A stretch of DNA of 64,000 nt from Cohnella rhizoplanae (GCF_948329515.1 NZ_CAOJCN010000012.1:62001-126000); one strand, 5' to 3'; counted from the stretch's first letter, positions 25,358-34,826 are shown. The notes: generated by a model not told the origin, from the sequence alone. Program-made: numbers and translations.

Positions 25358-25912
25358 TTACTGCTTCCCTTCTTCGCTGCCCAGCGCCTCCTGCATCGCT
25401 TCGCGCTCCGCCTGCTTGCGGTGGGCGATCCGGCTTGAAGCCGATGCGGCGATCGCGCCGACGATATCGTCGAGGAAGGTGTGGACGTCCTTGCCGTTTT
25501 TCTCGTTCAGCTTCTTCAGTACGCCGGGCTTGAACTTGTCGACGTAGCCGAAGTTCGTCATGCCGATGCTGCCGTATACGTTCACGATGCTGAGCGCCAG
25601 CACCTCGTCGCAGCCGTACAGCCCTTCGTCGTACCAGATCATGTCCTGCAGCGGCGGCAGCAGCTCGCCCTTCTCGGCGAGCATGTCCAGCTGGATGCCG
25701 GTGAGCACCGCGTTCTGCACCTCCCGTTTGGACAGGACGGCTTCGACGTTCGTCACGCATTCGTCCAGCGTCAGCTCGGGATAATAATCCTTCTGCAGCA
25801 GCATCACGAGCTGGCCGATCTGCTCTTTGGCCACCCCCCGCTTGCCGAGCCACTCCATGGTCGCCTGCGCGACCTCCTTGCTATTCAGCCGGTAATTAGC
25901 CGGATTGGACAA
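25358..25912 (-). CDS. Phosphatidylglycerophosphatase A-like protein (YutG family)
   Basis: The 184-residue protein resembles the PgpA/YutG family, which removes phosphate from phosphatidylglycerophosphate or related lipids. The conserved DECVTNVEAVLSKREVQNAVLTGIQLD and FLDDIVGAIAA segments are present, with acidic residues that may bind metal. As in B. subtilis YutG it is a soluble variant without the membrane helices of E. coli PgpA, so the lipid-phosphatase role is uncertain. I chose TTG at 25912, which has AGAGGTG six bases upstream; an ATG at 25948 is in frame but lacks a binding site. Confidence 0.78.
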   Translation of the reverse strand: MSNPANYRLNSKEVAQATMEWLGKRGVAKEQIGQLVMLLQKDYYPELTLDECVTNVEAVLSKREVQNAVLTGIQLDMLAEKGELLPPLQDMIWYDEGLYGCDEVLALSIVNVYGSIGMTNFGYVDKFKPGVLKKLNEKNGKDVHTFLDDIVGAIAASASSRIAHRKQAEREAMQEALGSEEGKQ

Positions 25913-26091
25913 TGCGAACACCTCTTTCTTGTTATCGCTTCCCTGCATGGCGCGAAGCGATATACGTCATTTATATTCTTTCGCGGCGCCCGGACAAACC
26001 GTACATATTTCTACCGGGGGCTCGTATACATAGTACTACAATACGAGGGAAGCGATAAAGCGCGGCGCCCCTGCGGGAGGAAAATGCGACT

Positions 26092-27174
26092 ATGATACCT
26101 ATCGATTATCGCAAACCATTGTGGAAGCTGCTGGCGGCGGGCGGACTGGCCCTCGCGGTCACGGGCTGCAGCATGTCGGGCGTGGAAAAGACGGCGACGG
26201 AATCGATCGACGCGCCGCCGGCCTCCGTGGAGAACCAGATGCTCCAGCTGGCGGACGACGCCATGGCGCCCATGGGCAGCTCGGCGATCGCCGACGGGCT
26301 GACGGTCTATCTGAAGGACAGCCGGGGCTACATCGCGCCGATGACGCTGGACAGGTCCAAGCAAGAAGGCAAGCCGGGCCAGAGCGCGCCCGAGCTGGAG
26401 GCGCTGGCCTGGATGACCTCCGACGCCAAGCTTGCGGGGCAGCTCCCGCCGGGATTCACGCCCGTGCTGCCGAAGGGCACCGTCGTCTCCTCCGTCGTCA
26501 AGAATCCGGAAGCCGGATCGGTCACCGTAGACTTCGCGCAGCCGCTAGCCGGAATCCCGGCATCGGACGAGCGCAAGGCGCTGGAGGCGATCGTCTGGAC
26601 GATGACGGAGCTGCCGGGCATCGACAAGGTGCATCTGACCGTCGCAGGACAGCCGATGTCCGAGCTGCCGGCCACCGGCGTGCCCGTTCCCGGCGTGCTG
26701 ACGCGCAACATCGGCATCAACCTGGAGCGCTCGCCGCAGGTCAAAGCCAGCGATTCGATGGCCGTAACGCTGTATTTCTCCGCGAAGAACGAGCAGGGGG
26801 ACGGTTACTTCGTGCCCGTGACGCGTCTGGTCGAGCGGCAGAGCGACCGCGCGCGCGCCGCGCTCGGCGAGCTGATCAAGGGACCTCAGGACACGAATAG
26901 CTTGAATTCCGTCATGCTCGCGAATACCACCGTAGAAGATCTCGCCCTGAAGTCGGACACCGTGCAGGTCAAGCTTCAGGAACAAGGCTGGACCGCGGGG
27001 CTGTCGATGCCGACCGAGATGATGGAAGGCCTGGTGCTGACCTTGACCGAGGCGACCGGCGCTCCCAAGGTATCGGTCGCCGTCAACGGCAGCAGCGAGC
27101 TGACGGGCACCAACAACGAGACTTACGAGCAGCCCGTCGAGCGTCCGACGCAGATCAACGCCTATACCGGCTGA
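26092..27174 (+). CDS. gerM: GerM-like sporulation/germination lipoprotein
   Basis: The 360-residue protein begins with a lipoprotein signal (LALAVTGC, lipid Cys at 26). It continues with two copies of the GerMN domain, roughly residues 65-195 and 220-350, seen in the paired VTVDFAQPLAG / VQVKLQEQGW segments. GerM in B. subtilis is needed for normal sporulation and germination and is made in the mother cell, facing the intermembrane space. AGGAGG precedes the ATG. In B. subtilis gerM is followed directly by rph; here a receptor operon on the other strand lies between them. Confidence 0.92.
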   Translation: MIPIDYRKPLWKLLAAGGLALAVTGCSMSGVEKTATESIDAPPASVENQMLQLADDAMAPMGSSAIADGLTVYLKDSRGYIAPMTLDRSKQEGKPGQSAPELEALAWMTSDAKLAGQLPPGFTPVLPKGTVVSSVVKNPEAGSVTVDFAQPLAGIPASDERKALEAIVWTMTELPGIDKVHLTVAGQPMSELPATGVPVPGVLTRNIGINLERSPQVKASDSMAVTLYFSAKNEQGDGYFVPVTRLVERQSDRARAALGELIKGPQDTNSLNSVMLANTTVEDLALKSDTVQVKLQEQGWTAGLSMPTEMMEGLVLTLTEATGAPKVSVAVNGSSELTGTNNETYEQPVERPTQINAYTG

Positions 27175-27194
27175 GCCGGCCGCTCCGCGTTCGT

Positions 27195-28292
27195 CTAACG
27201 GATCAGCCCCGAACCCTGAATGGATACTTTGGCGCGCACGTCGAACCGGATCTCCCGGTAGAGGCTCTTCCATTTTTCCCAGCTCCCTTTGGCATTATGA
27301 CGATCGGCCAGGTAGTGCAGCCCAAAGCCGTACGGATCGACTCCCGCGTCGCGGATCTTGTAGAGCATCCGCTCGGCTTCCTCGGCGAAGTGCTTGGCCA
27401 TCTTCCGCTCCAGTCCGCTCCAGTCCTCCTCCAGCAAGTGGGGAGGGCTTTGCTCGAGGAAGCCTTCGATGCGAATATTGACGACGGCTACCGGATCGCT
27501 GCCTCCCTTCAGATCGATGCTCGAGGTGTTTCTCGTGGCCGCGAGCACGATGTTAAGCGGCTTGTCCGGGAGCACGATGATCGTATTGTCCACGCCGAAG
27601 GCCGTCATATTGAACAGCAGCGTCTCTTCCGGATCCAGGTAGAGGCGCGCTTTATTTTTGTCCAGCAGCGCGGCGCGGTCGATCTTGTAGGCGTCGAGGA
27701 AAACGCTCGCGACCGGAAGAGCCGGATCCAGGCCGGTCTCGTAGAGGCGACGGTACAGGTCGAACAGGTAAGTCGTCACCGTATGGGCGGATTCCGTCCC
27801 TTCGTTGCCGAAGGAGAGGAACAGGGAATTGCCCGGATACCGCTCGGACTTGGGCTTTAGGCTCACCACGGACAGCGCGTCCGGATCGCCGATCATCATG
27901 TTCGACACGCTCTGGATATCGCGGCGGCGGGACAGCCATTGCATCGAATTATAGATGCCGTCCTTTGCGACCAGCTCCTTGCCGAGCACGAACTCGCGGC
28001 AGTGGCCGAACTCGAGCTCCTTGTCGACCGTCGCCTTGAGATGGCGCACCGCTTCGGCGATCGAGGCCGCGTCCACGGTCTGGACGACGGACATGGCGCC
28101 GCCTTCCTCGACCTTTGAAGAAGGAAGCGCCAGCCGGAGCGTCACGCGATAAGGCTTGGCGGGATCGTTCGAATAATCGAAGCCCGCGGAGACGACGAAA
28201 TACCGTTTGTCGATGTCCTTAAGCTGACAGCCGCCGAGGACGAGAAGGAGCGTCAGACAAACGATGCAGGACAGCATCCGTTTTCCCGTCAT
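27195..28292 (-). CDS. Germinant receptor C subunit, Ger(x)C family lipoprotein
   Basis: The 365-residue protein has a lipoprotein signal (LVLGGC) and the Ger(x)C architecture, with an N-terminal domain (DIDKRYFVVSAGFD) and a C-terminal domain from ~215 on. It is the outer-face lipoprotein of a GerA-type germinant receptor in the spore inner membrane. I chose the ATG at 28292, nine bases after GGAGG; a GTG at 28298 is too close. It starts two bases after the stop of the B subunit gene, so translation is coupled. Confidence 0.92.
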   Translation of the reverse strand: MTGKRMLSCIVCLTLLLVLGGCQLKDIDKRYFVVSAGFDYSNDPAKPYRVTLRLALPSSKVEEGGAMSVVQTVDAASIAEAVRHLKATVDKELEFGHCREFVLGKELVAKDGIYNSMQWLSRRRDIQSVSNMMIGDPDALSVVSLKPKSERYPGNSLFLSFGNEGTESAHTVTTYLFDLYRRLYETGLDPALPVASVFLDAYKIDRAALLDKNKARLYLDPEETLLFNMTAFGVDNTIIVLPDKPLNIVLAATRNTSSIDLKGGSDPVAVVNIRIEGFLEQSPPHLLEEDWSGLERKMAKHFAEEAERMLYKIRDAGVDPYGFGLHYLADRHNAKGSWEKWKSLYREIRFDVRAKVSIQGSGLIR

Positions 28293-28294
28293 GG

Positions 28295-29443
28295 TCACGA
28301 ACCTCCGCCTTGGGGCGCCAGCGATGCCTCAGATCGTCTCATGCGCCCTTTTTTCTTCATGTACCAGAACGCCAGCAGCATAAAGACAAGAATGGATTCG
28401 ACGATAAAATGCGTGATCAGCCACATCTCCGCCACGACCCGGTTCAGCAGGTCATTGGTGTAGTAGGCGTAAACGAAGGTTACGACCACCCAGAACGAAC
28501 AGATCCACCAATTGACGGCCGGTACGTTCACCTCGTCCGTCAGCGGCTTGTACCGTTTGAAGCAGGCTTTTAAGAACTCCATCCCCGTATGCCACGTATT
28601 CATGACGAACAAGAGAGACAGGAACGTGTAGAGCAGCAAGAACAAATACAGCACGCGCTGGATAAAGCCGTACTTCATCATGAGGCTGTCCGTCGTGACG
28701 CTCCATACGTACAGGTAGTTGCCGACCGCCTGCGTGCCGTGGAAGCCGATGGGCACGAAGAAGGAGACCAGCAGAAAAAACGTGCCGACGATCGGGATCA
28801 TCCATCGGAAGCGGAACTTGAGGTCGGGCGGGTGGAGCCGGTTGAACAGCGTGATATTCATATGACCGGAGAACACGAAGGAAGCCGCGAAAAAGCAGGC
28901 CATGGAAGGCGGCTTGCGGATGCCCGCGCCGGCGACGAGCCGAATGGCGTCCCAATCGAGCCAATCGCTGAACAAGGCCTTGCTCAAGATCCACAGAACG
29001 ATCGGCGAGCTGACGACCAGCAGCACCTCGTGCGCGAATTGGACCGAACGGGACGAACGGGTTGCCGCCCAGAGCGAAGCGATGGCCATGATGCCGAGAT
29101 TCAGGTAAGAGCTGGCCTCCGGGTCGAAAAAGATGCCGATCGTATTCGAGTAGGAGAACAAGACGATGATTCCCGCGCTGCTCCATATGACGACGCCTAT
29201 AATATTGAGGCAATTGGCCAGCCAGACGGGAAAAAAGAGCTTGTAGATCTCGGGGAGACCGAGGCCGGGAAAACGCTGAAAGACGGAGGACGTCACGAAG
29301 CTGTACAGCGTTCCGCAGGCGATCGCGAGGGGGAACGAGGAGACGGCGCCGTCGAATCGATGGCTGATCAGTACGTAGGGAACGAGCACCATGATGTTCA
29401 TCATGCCCACGTAGAAGATGTGATAATAGTAATACCGGATCAT
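28295..29443 (-). CDS. Germinant receptor B subunit, spore germination permease (GerAB family)
   Basis: The 382-residue integral membrane protein has about ten hydrophobic helices spread over residues 10-365 and a basic C terminus. This is the amino-acid-permease-like B subunit of GerA-type receptors, which binds the germinant in the spore inner membrane. It is the middle gene of an A-B-C operon, 22 bases after the A gene and overlapping the C gene's upstream start. The germinant cannot be predicted from the sequence. Confidence 0.93.
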   Translation of the reverse strand: MIRYYYYHIFYVGMMNIMVLVPYVLISHRFDGAVSSFPLAIACGTLYSFVTSSVFQRFPGLGLPEIYKLFFPVWLANCLNIIGVVIWSSAGIIVLFSYSNTIGIFFDPEASSYLNLGIMAIASLWAATRSSRSVQFAHEVLLVVSSPIVLWILSKALFSDWLDWDAIRLVAGAGIRKPPSMACFFAASFVFSGHMNITLFNRLHPPDLKFRFRWMIPIVGTFFLLVSFFVPIGFHGTQAVGNYLYVWSVTTDSLMMKYGFIQRVLYLFLLLYTFLSLLFVMNTWHTGMEFLKACFKRYKPLTDEVNVPAVNWWICSFWVVVTFVYAYYTNDLLNRVVAEMWLITHFIVESILVFMLLAFWYMKKKGRMRRSEASLAPQGGGS

Positions 29444-29465
29444 CGGCGACCATCCCTTCCCGCGC

Positions 29466-30791
29466 TTATCTGTTTTTGCTGCCGGCTACTCTTGCCTTGC
29501 TCTGGAACAGCGCGAAGTAGGGCTCGCCGAAGCTTCGCATATTGCACAGGTAGACGACCATCATGAACAGCGCCACGACCACGCCCACAAGGCCGGCGAA
29601 CACGGCGACCGCGACGAACCCGTATTTTAAGATGCGGATAAAATAGCTGAACGTCGTATTCGGAATCACGAAGTTGGATATGGCGACGACCGACGTGACG
29701 ATGATCATGACGCTGCTGACGAGACCGGCCTGCTGCGCCGCTTGCCCGAGGATCAGGCCGCCGACCGTAGCGGCCGTCGAGCCGACCGCGCGGGGCAGGC
29801 GGAGACTGGCTTCGATGAGCACCTCGATCATGAACAGCATGAGCAGCACTTCGATAAAGGACGGATACGGCACGGCCGCGCGGCTCCCGTCGATCGTGAA
29901 CGCGAGCTGCACGCGGAAAACTTCGGGATTGTAGGAGACGATCGAGATGTAGAGCGCGGGCAGGGTAAGCGTCAGCAGCATCGATATATAGCGCAGTCCG
30001 AGCATGAAGTTGCTCATCCAGGACGGTTCGTAATGGTCGTCCATGGCGTACATGAAATCGAAAAAGTGCACCGGAAGCAGAATGGCGAACCGGCTGCCGT
30101 CCATCAGTACGGCGAGCTTGCCCTTGTTGATGTGCATGCTGAGCCGGTCGGGGCGCTCCGTCAGCTGCGTGATCGGGAACAGCCGATATTTGGCCTGCGA
30201 CAGGTGCTTGGCGAGCTGGCCGGCCGAGAGCAGCAATCCATGGTCCAGGTTTTCAAGTCTTTTTCGGACTTCCTTCAGGGTTGCGTCGTTGCACTTGGTG
30301 CGGTCGTACAACAGGACGATTTTCGATTTGGACAGGTTGCCAGGCTCGTAGTTTTCCACGGATAGGTCGGGCACGTTGTATAGCGTTCGGACGAGCGTCA
30401 GGTTGAGGTCGAGATTTTCGGTAAACGCGGATTGGGGTCCCTGCAGGGAAGCTTCCACTTGCGTCTGGTCCGGCGCCGTCTGCATTCTGCGGATCGCGCG
30501 GAACACGAACACTTCACCTTCGTATCCCAGGATCACGTAGCCTTTGAGCAGGTAGTCGGCCAGGTGGTTGGCGGGGACGTCTTTCATAAAAGCTACGCTC
30601 GTGTGCAGCATCCTGCGGAACTCGTCGGGGTCGAACCGGTAGGAGAAAGGCACGATCACGGCGTCTTTGAGCTGATCCATGTCGCACATGCCGGGAAAAA
30701 AGCAGATCTGCATTTTCGCGTAGCCGTTGTCCATCGTCTCGGCCGTGAAGTCGGAGGGATTGCCGAGCTGATCTTGGATCGCCTCGATCAT
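29466..30791 (-). CDS. Germinant receptor A subunit (GerAA family)
   Basis: The 441-residue protein has the large hydrophilic N-terminal half (1-~240) and four or five membrane segments in the C-terminal half that define the GerA family (VPYPSFIEVLLMLFMIEVL and the TTFSYFIRILKYGF segment are typical). It forms the oligomeric channel-like part of the germinant receptor. Some GerA family members are ~480-500 residues, so this is a shorter N terminus. The ATG at 30791 follows AAAGGAGAAGG; an earlier in-frame ATG at 30809 precedes that site. First gene of the operon. Confidence 0.93.
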   Translation of the reverse strand: MIEAIQDQLGNPSDFTAETMDNGYAKMQICFFPGMCDMDQLKDAVIVPFSYRFDPDEFRRMLHTSVAFMKDVPANHLADYLLKGYVILGYEGEVFVFRAIRRMQTAPDQTQVEASLQGPQSAFTENLDLNLTLVRTLYNVPDLSVENYEPGNLSKSKIVLLYDRTKCNDATLKEVRKRLENLDHGLLLSAGQLAKHLSQAKYRLFPITQLTERPDRLSMHINKGKLAVLMDGSRFAILLPVHFFDFMYAMDDHYEPSWMSNFMLGLRYISMLLTLTLPALYISIVSYNPEVFRVQLAFTIDGSRAAVPYPSFIEVLLMLFMIEVLIEASLRLPRAVGSTAATVGGLILGQAAQQAGLVSSVMIIVTSVVAISNFVIPNTTFSYFIRILKYGFVAVAVFAGLVGVVVALFMMVVYLCNMRSFGEPYFALFQSKARVAGSKNR

Positions 30792-30980
30792 TGCGCCTTC
30801 TCCTTTCATTTCCAGTCGGGAGATAGCGTGCCCTGAATCGGGGAACTCATGCGTTGGCGGAGCGCCCGGGGCGATTGAGAGGCCCTTAGATGCTTTTGGC
30901 TTTGCACTCTGGTAAAATGGGATGGATTTTGTCGGGGGGACGCTTGTCCCGCCGCGTTAGCTCAAGGAGGAATGGCAACG

Positions 30981-31727
30981 ATGAGATCGGACGGGAGAGA
31001 ACGGGGCGAGCTGAGACCGCTGGCCGTCGCGCTGAATCCGAACAAATACGCCGAAGGCTCGGTTCAGATCGAGATGGGCGATACGAAGGTGCTGGTTACG
31101 GCTACGGTCGAGGAGCGCGTGCCGCCCTTTCTGAAGGGACAAGGAAAAGGCTGGGTGACCGCGGAGTACGCCATGCTGCCGAGAGCGACGCATTCGCGCA
31201 ATCAGCGGGAGTCGGTCAAGGGCAAACAGGTCGGCCGCACGATGGAGATCCAGCGGCTGATCGGGCGCGCGCTGCGCTCGGTCGTCGATCTCGGGGCGCT
31301 GGGCGAACGCACGATCACGCTGGATTGCGACGTGCTCCAGGCGGACGGAGGCACGCGGACGACCTCGATTACGGGCGCCTTTATCGCGCTCGCGCTCGCC
31401 GTGCACAAGCTCGCGGGCACGCACGCGTTCGCGAAGTATCCGTTGACGGATTACCTGGCTTCGGTCAGCGTCGGCGTTCTCGGCGGCGATACGCTGCTGG
31501 ATCTGAACTACGCGGAGGATTCCAAGGTCAAGGTGGATATGAACGTGGTCATGACGGGCGCGGGCGCGTACGTCGAGGTGCAGGGCACTGGCGAGGAGAA
31601 ACCGTACTCGCGCGCCGAGCTCGACGGCATGCTGGCGCTCGCGGAATCCGGCATCGCGCGGCTGATCGAGCTGCAGCGCCAAGCGCTGGGCGAAGCGGGG
31701 GCGCGGATCGGCACGGTGCGGGCGTGA
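30981..31727 (+). CDS. rph: Ribonuclease PH
   Basis: The 248-residue phosphorolytic 3'-to-5' exoribonuclease trims tRNA 3' ends. Conserved features are the R-P start (RPLAVALNP), the PFLKGQGKGWVTAEYAMLPRATHSR block, the GRTMEIQRLIGRALRSV segment and the phosphate-binding GGTRTTSITGAF. AAGGAGG lies ten bases before the ATG at 30981; an ATG at 30972 is too close. A TGGTAAAAT extended -10 at 30910-30918 may be its promoter. It overlaps the next gene by four bases. Confidence 0.97.
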   Translation: MRSDGRERGELRPLAVALNPNKYAEGSVQIEMGDTKVLVTATVEERVPPFLKGQGKGWVTAEYAMLPRATHSRNQRESVKGKQVGRTMEIQRLIGRALRSVVDLGALGERTITLDCDVLQADGGTRTTSITGAFIALALAVHKLAGTHAFAKYPLTDYLASVSVGVLGGDTLLDLNYAEDSKVKVDMNVVMTGAGAYVEVQGTGEEKPYSRAELDGMLALAESGIARLIELQRQALGEAGARIGTVRA

Positions 31728-32386
31728 GGCTAGCGGCAGGCGACACGCTGCTCGTCGCGACGCGCAACAAGGGCAAGACGGCCGAGTTCAGGGCGGCATT
31801 CGCCGAGCTCGGCGTGAAGGTCGCCGATCTGACCGAGATCGAGAGCGGGCGGGACATCCCGGAGATCGTGGAGGACGGCGACTCGTTCGAGGCCAACGCG
31901 ACCATCAAGGCCAAGACGGTGTCGCTCGCGACCGGATTGCCTGCGCTGGCGGACGACTCGGGTCTGTGCGTCGACGCGCTCGGCGGCGCGCCGGGCATCT
32001 ACTCCGCCCGATACGCGGGCGAGGGAGCCGGCGACGCGGCCAACAACGCGAAGCTCGTCCGCGAGCTTCGCGCGGCTGGCGCTTCCGTGCCGGCCGACGC
32101 GGCAGGGGGAGCGCCCGAGCCGCTTAGCGCCGCCCGCTTCGTCAGCTGCCTCGTCATCTACAAGCCGGGCGGCGACACGCTCTGCGCGGCTGGCGAGGTC
32201 GAGGGCATCATCACCGGCTCGCCGTGCGGCGAGGGCGGGTTCGGTTACGACCCGCTGTTCTGGCTGCCGTCGCACGGGCGATCGATGGCGGAGCTAACCG
32301 TCGCCGACAAGAACGCGATCAGCCACCGCGGACAGGCGTTGGCCGCGCTACTTCGCCTGCTGGATGCGTCCGGCACAGAGGTCTGA
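31724..32386 (+). CDS. rdgB: XTP/dITP diphosphatase (RdgB/HAM1 family)
   Basis: The 220-residue house-cleaning enzyme hydrolyses non-canonical purine NTPs (XTP, ITP, dITP) to the monophosphates. It shows the N-terminal VATRNKGKTAEF, the acidic ALADDSGLCVDALGGAPGIYSARYAG block and the C-terminal FGYDPLFWLPSHGRSMAEL and SHRGQAL motifs. The GTG start overlaps the rph stop (GTGA), so the two are translationally coupled, as in B. subtilis rph-ysnA. A ~12-residue Ala/Gly insertion near 125-138 is unusual but tolerated in a loop. Confidence 0.95.
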   Translation: MRLAAGDTLLVATRNKGKTAEFRAAFAELGVKVADLTEIESGRDIPEIVEDGDSFEANATIKAKTVSLATGLPALADDSGLCVDALGGAPGIYSARYAGEGAGDAANNAKLVRELRAAGASVPADAAGGAPEPLSAARFVSCLVIYKPGGDTLCAAGEVEGIITGSPCGEGGFGYDPLFWLPSHGRSMAELTVADKNAISHRGQALAALLRLLDASGTEV

Positions 32387-32423
32387 CCGGAGACCAGGGG
32401 GCGATCTATCCAGAGCAAGGCGC

Positions 32424-32465
32424 AAAAGGGATGAAGCAGAGAGAAACGCTGCTCCATCCCTTTTT
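32424..32465. terminator. Bidirectional terminator between rdgB and asnB
   Basis: AAAAGGGATG at 32424 pairs with CATCCCTTTT, with an additional inner AGCAG/CTGCT pairing, followed by five T. It lies between convergent genes. Confidence 0.88.
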
Positions 32466-32472
32466 CCTTTTG

Positions 32473-34326
32473 CTAGACGAGCCTGACTTTGTACGCGCGC
32501 AGCCAGTAATCGACCTGCAGCAGATAAGCGAACAGCTGCGGACCGCTCATGAGCTGACCGAACCACGGCAGGTTCGTGGAGGCGTCGGCGGTCTCGGCGA
32601 TATGGCGCACTTTTTTGCGGTCGATCAGCTGCAGCATCGGGGAAGACGGATCGTCGAGACGCTCCAGCAGCCGCGTTTTGACCGCAGACAGGTAATTCGG
32701 ATTATGCGTCTTCGGATAAGGGCTCTTTTTGCGGTACAGAACGTCATGCGGCAGCACGCCTTCGAGCGACTTGCGGAGGATGCCCTTCTCCCGGTCGCCC
32801 GCCTGCTTGATCTTCCAAGGGACGTTGAACACGTAATCGACCAGGCGGTGATCGCAATACGGCACCCGCACCTCGAGTCCCGCCGCCATGCTCATCCGGT
32901 CCTTGCGGTCCAGCAGCGTCGGCATGAAGCGGGTGATGTTGAGGTACGACATGCGGCGCATGAGGCGCTGTTCTTCGTTTTCCCCGGGCAGCGGCGGCAC
33001 CTCGCTCACGGCCTGGGCGTACCGGTCGGCCACGTACTCCCGCGGACGGATCGACTCTACGAGCCCGGGAGAGAGGATGCTCTCTCTCAGATCGACGGAC
33101 AGCGACCAAGGGAACGTGCCGGCTTCCAGCGCATCCTTGCGGTGGAACCAGGGGTAGCCGCCGAATACCTCGTCCGCGGCTTCACCGGAGACGGCGACGG
33201 TCGCGCCTTTCTTGATCTCCCGGCAGAACAGGTACAAGGAAGCGTCGATATCCGCCATACCCGGGTAATCCTTGGCCCGGACGGCCATCTCCAGCGCGTC
33301 GACGAGCTCGGGCGTATCGAACTGGATCGAATGATGCGCCGTGCGCAAATGCTCGACCATGCGCGCGATCCACGGCGCGTCGGCGTTCGGCTGGAAGTCA
33401 TGCGCTTTGAAATGCTTGTCGTTGTCCACGTAATCCACCGAGTACGTATCGACGTTGCCTTGGCCGGTACGATCGTAATAAGCGACGGCCAGCGCCGTCA
33501 GCGCGCTGGAGTCGAGTCCGCCGGAGAGCAGCGTGCAGACGGGCACGTCGGAGGCAAGCTGGCGCTCGAGCGTATCCGCGAGCAGCTCGCCGATGCGCGC
33601 GGAGGTGGTTGCCTCGTCGTCCTCGTGTTCCCGGCTCTCGAGCTGCCAGTAAGTTCGGATACGCAGGCCGTTCCGGTCGTAAGTAAGCGTCTGCCCCGGC
33701 TTGAGCTCCGACAGCCCGCGCCAGATGCCGTGGCCGGGCGTGCGGGCCGGGCCGAGCACGAACAGCTCGGCGAGTCCTTCGCCGTCGATCTCCGGCTCGA
33801 CGTCGGGATGGGCCAGGATCGCCTTCGGCTCCGAGCCGAACAGCAGCCGGCCTTCGTCGCGGCGGTAGAAGAACGGCTTAACGCCGAGTCTGTCGCGCGC
33901 GGCGAACAGCGTCTGATCCAGCGAATGCCAGACGGCAAACGCGAAAATGCCGTTGAACCGCTCCACGCAAGCCGGTCCCCACTCCACGTATGCCTGCAGC
34001 AGAACTTCCGTATCGCAGCTGGTCTTGAACGCGTAGCCGAGCGAGAGCAGTTCCTTTTTGAGCTCGGGGGCATTGTACAATTCGCCGTTATAGACGAGGA
34101 CGCAATCGTGGTCGTCCGCTTCCTTGGACGGGCGCACCATCGGCTGCGCGCCGTTCGCCGGGTCCATGACGGACAGCCGGCGGTGTCCGAACGCGCAGTG
34201 GCGGGACAGCCACGTGCCCGAAGCGTCGGGGCCGCGCAGCTCCAGCGTCTCCGTCATGCGCTCGAGCGCGTCGGCCTGCTGCGTCAAGTCCCGATTCCAA
34301 TCGATCCAGCCTGTTATTCCGCACAT
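32473..34326 (-). CDS. asnB: Asparagine synthetase, glutamine-hydrolysing
   Basis: The 617-residue class II amidotransferase makes Asn from Asp, Gln and ATP. The start MCGITGW gives the N-terminal catalytic Cys (residue 2 before Met removal). The glutaminase domain runs to ~215 (RGPDASG, VYNGELYN), and the synthetase domain has the PP-loop LSGGLDSSALT near 265 and SGEAADEVFGGY near 370. The length and content are closest to the ~615-residue AsnO/AsnB group of Bacillus, of which AsnO is sporulation-linked; which role applies here is not shown. It is monocistronic, divergent from the gene at 34476. No T-box is visible upstream. Confidence 0.93.
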   Translation of the reverse strand: MCGITGWIDWNRDLTQQADALERMTETLELRGPDASGTWLSRHCAFGHRRLSVMDPANGAQPMVRPSKEADDHDCVLVYNGELYNAPELKKELLSLGYAFKTSCDTEVLLQAYVEWGPACVERFNGIFAFAVWHSLDQTLFAARDRLGVKPFFYRRDEGRLLFGSEPKAILAHPDVEPEIDGEGLAELFVLGPARTPGHGIWRGLSELKPGQTLTYDRNGLRIRTYWQLESREHEDDEATTSARIGELLADTLERQLASDVPVCTLLSGGLDSSALTALAVAYYDRTGQGNVDTYSVDYVDNDKHFKAHDFQPNADAPWIARMVEHLRTAHHSIQFDTPELVDALEMAVRAKDYPGMADIDASLYLFCREIKKGATVAVSGEAADEVFGGYPWFHRKDALEAGTFPWSLSVDLRESILSPGLVESIRPREYVADRYAQAVSEVPPLPGENEEQRLMRRMSYLNITRFMPTLLDRKDRMSMAAGLEVRVPYCDHRLVDYVFNVPWKIKQAGDREKGILRKSLEGVLPHDVLYRKKSPYPKTHNPNYLSAVKTRLLERLDDPSSPMLQLIDRKKVRHIAETADASTNLPWFGQLMSGPQLFAYLLQVDYWLRAYKVRLV

Positions 34327-34475
34327 GGCCTATCGCAACCTCCCCGCTGGTATCTGCCTGGCTGCCTAAAGAATGGGGCAGGACCAATCATAAGATGTGT
34401 ATGCGGAATTCAGAGTAAAATGTCTGTCCTTGCGGAAAAAATAAGAACGGACGCCGAAAGGAGTGGGATGCGGCC

Positions 34476-34826
34476 ATGTTGACGATCAGGTACGCCGCTT
34501 TTCGGAGGGTGCTTGCGAGGGGCAGGCAGCTGTACGGCGAGGTGGAGGTGCACACCGACCATCCCCGCGCGCCCCGGCTGCTCGCTTACTTCCGCAAGGA
34601 GGACGACGGTCGCCTGCAGCTCGTCCGCGTGATGAAGGAGGACTCCTATCTCGAGCCTGGCCTGATAGGCGTCGTCGACCTCCCGGTCTATGCCGCGGCC
34701 GAAGACGTGACGGAGCAGTTGTTCGGCGGACCGGATCACGCGGCGCTCGAGGACCGTCACGTATTCGGCAGGCAGATCGCCGCGATCGGCGAGGTGCGGG
34801 AAGCGCTCGATCGGGCGCTCGTCTAA
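34476..34826 (+). CDS. Hypothetical protein, 116 aa
   Basis: I do not recognise this protein. It is a compact, soluble, mixed alpha/beta sequence with balanced charges, no Cys, no signal peptide and no membrane segment. The region YGEVEVHTDHPRAPRLLAYF looks like a beta-rich half and the C-terminal half is helical. AAAGGAG precedes the ATG by about 12 bases. The small gene at 34863 follows 36 bases later in the same direction, so they may be co-transcribed. Confidence 0.6.
   Translation: MLTIRYAAFRRVLARGRQLYGEVEVHTDHPRAPRLLAYFRKEDDGRLQLVRVMKEDSYLEPGLIGVVDLPVYAAAEDVTEQLFGGPDHAALEDRHVFGRQIAAIGEVREALDRALV

Noticed and set aside
24856..25438. Long repetitive proteins on both strands of the 63-base array
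   Set aside because: Frames stay open only because the unit is a multiple of three. No ribosome binding site, and the products are Arg/Pro/Cys-rich repeats unlike the neighbours.
27175..30980. Mobile element carrying the germinant receptor operon
   Set aside because: No integrase, terminal inverted repeats or direct repeats at the borders; only the gene order suggests insertion.
30890..32386. A 498-residue protein including the XTP/dITP pyrophosphatase
   Set aside because: The upstream part is an out-of-frame shadow of rph; the coupled GTG at 31724 gives the normal family length.
34327..34475. T-box or other leader for asnB
   Set aside because: Only about 150 bases to the divergent gene and no T-box sequence or terminator before the asnB start.
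32224..34482. A 752-residue plus-strand protein opposite asnB
   Set aside because: It is the antisense shadow of asnB in GC-rich DNA, with no start context or family motifs.
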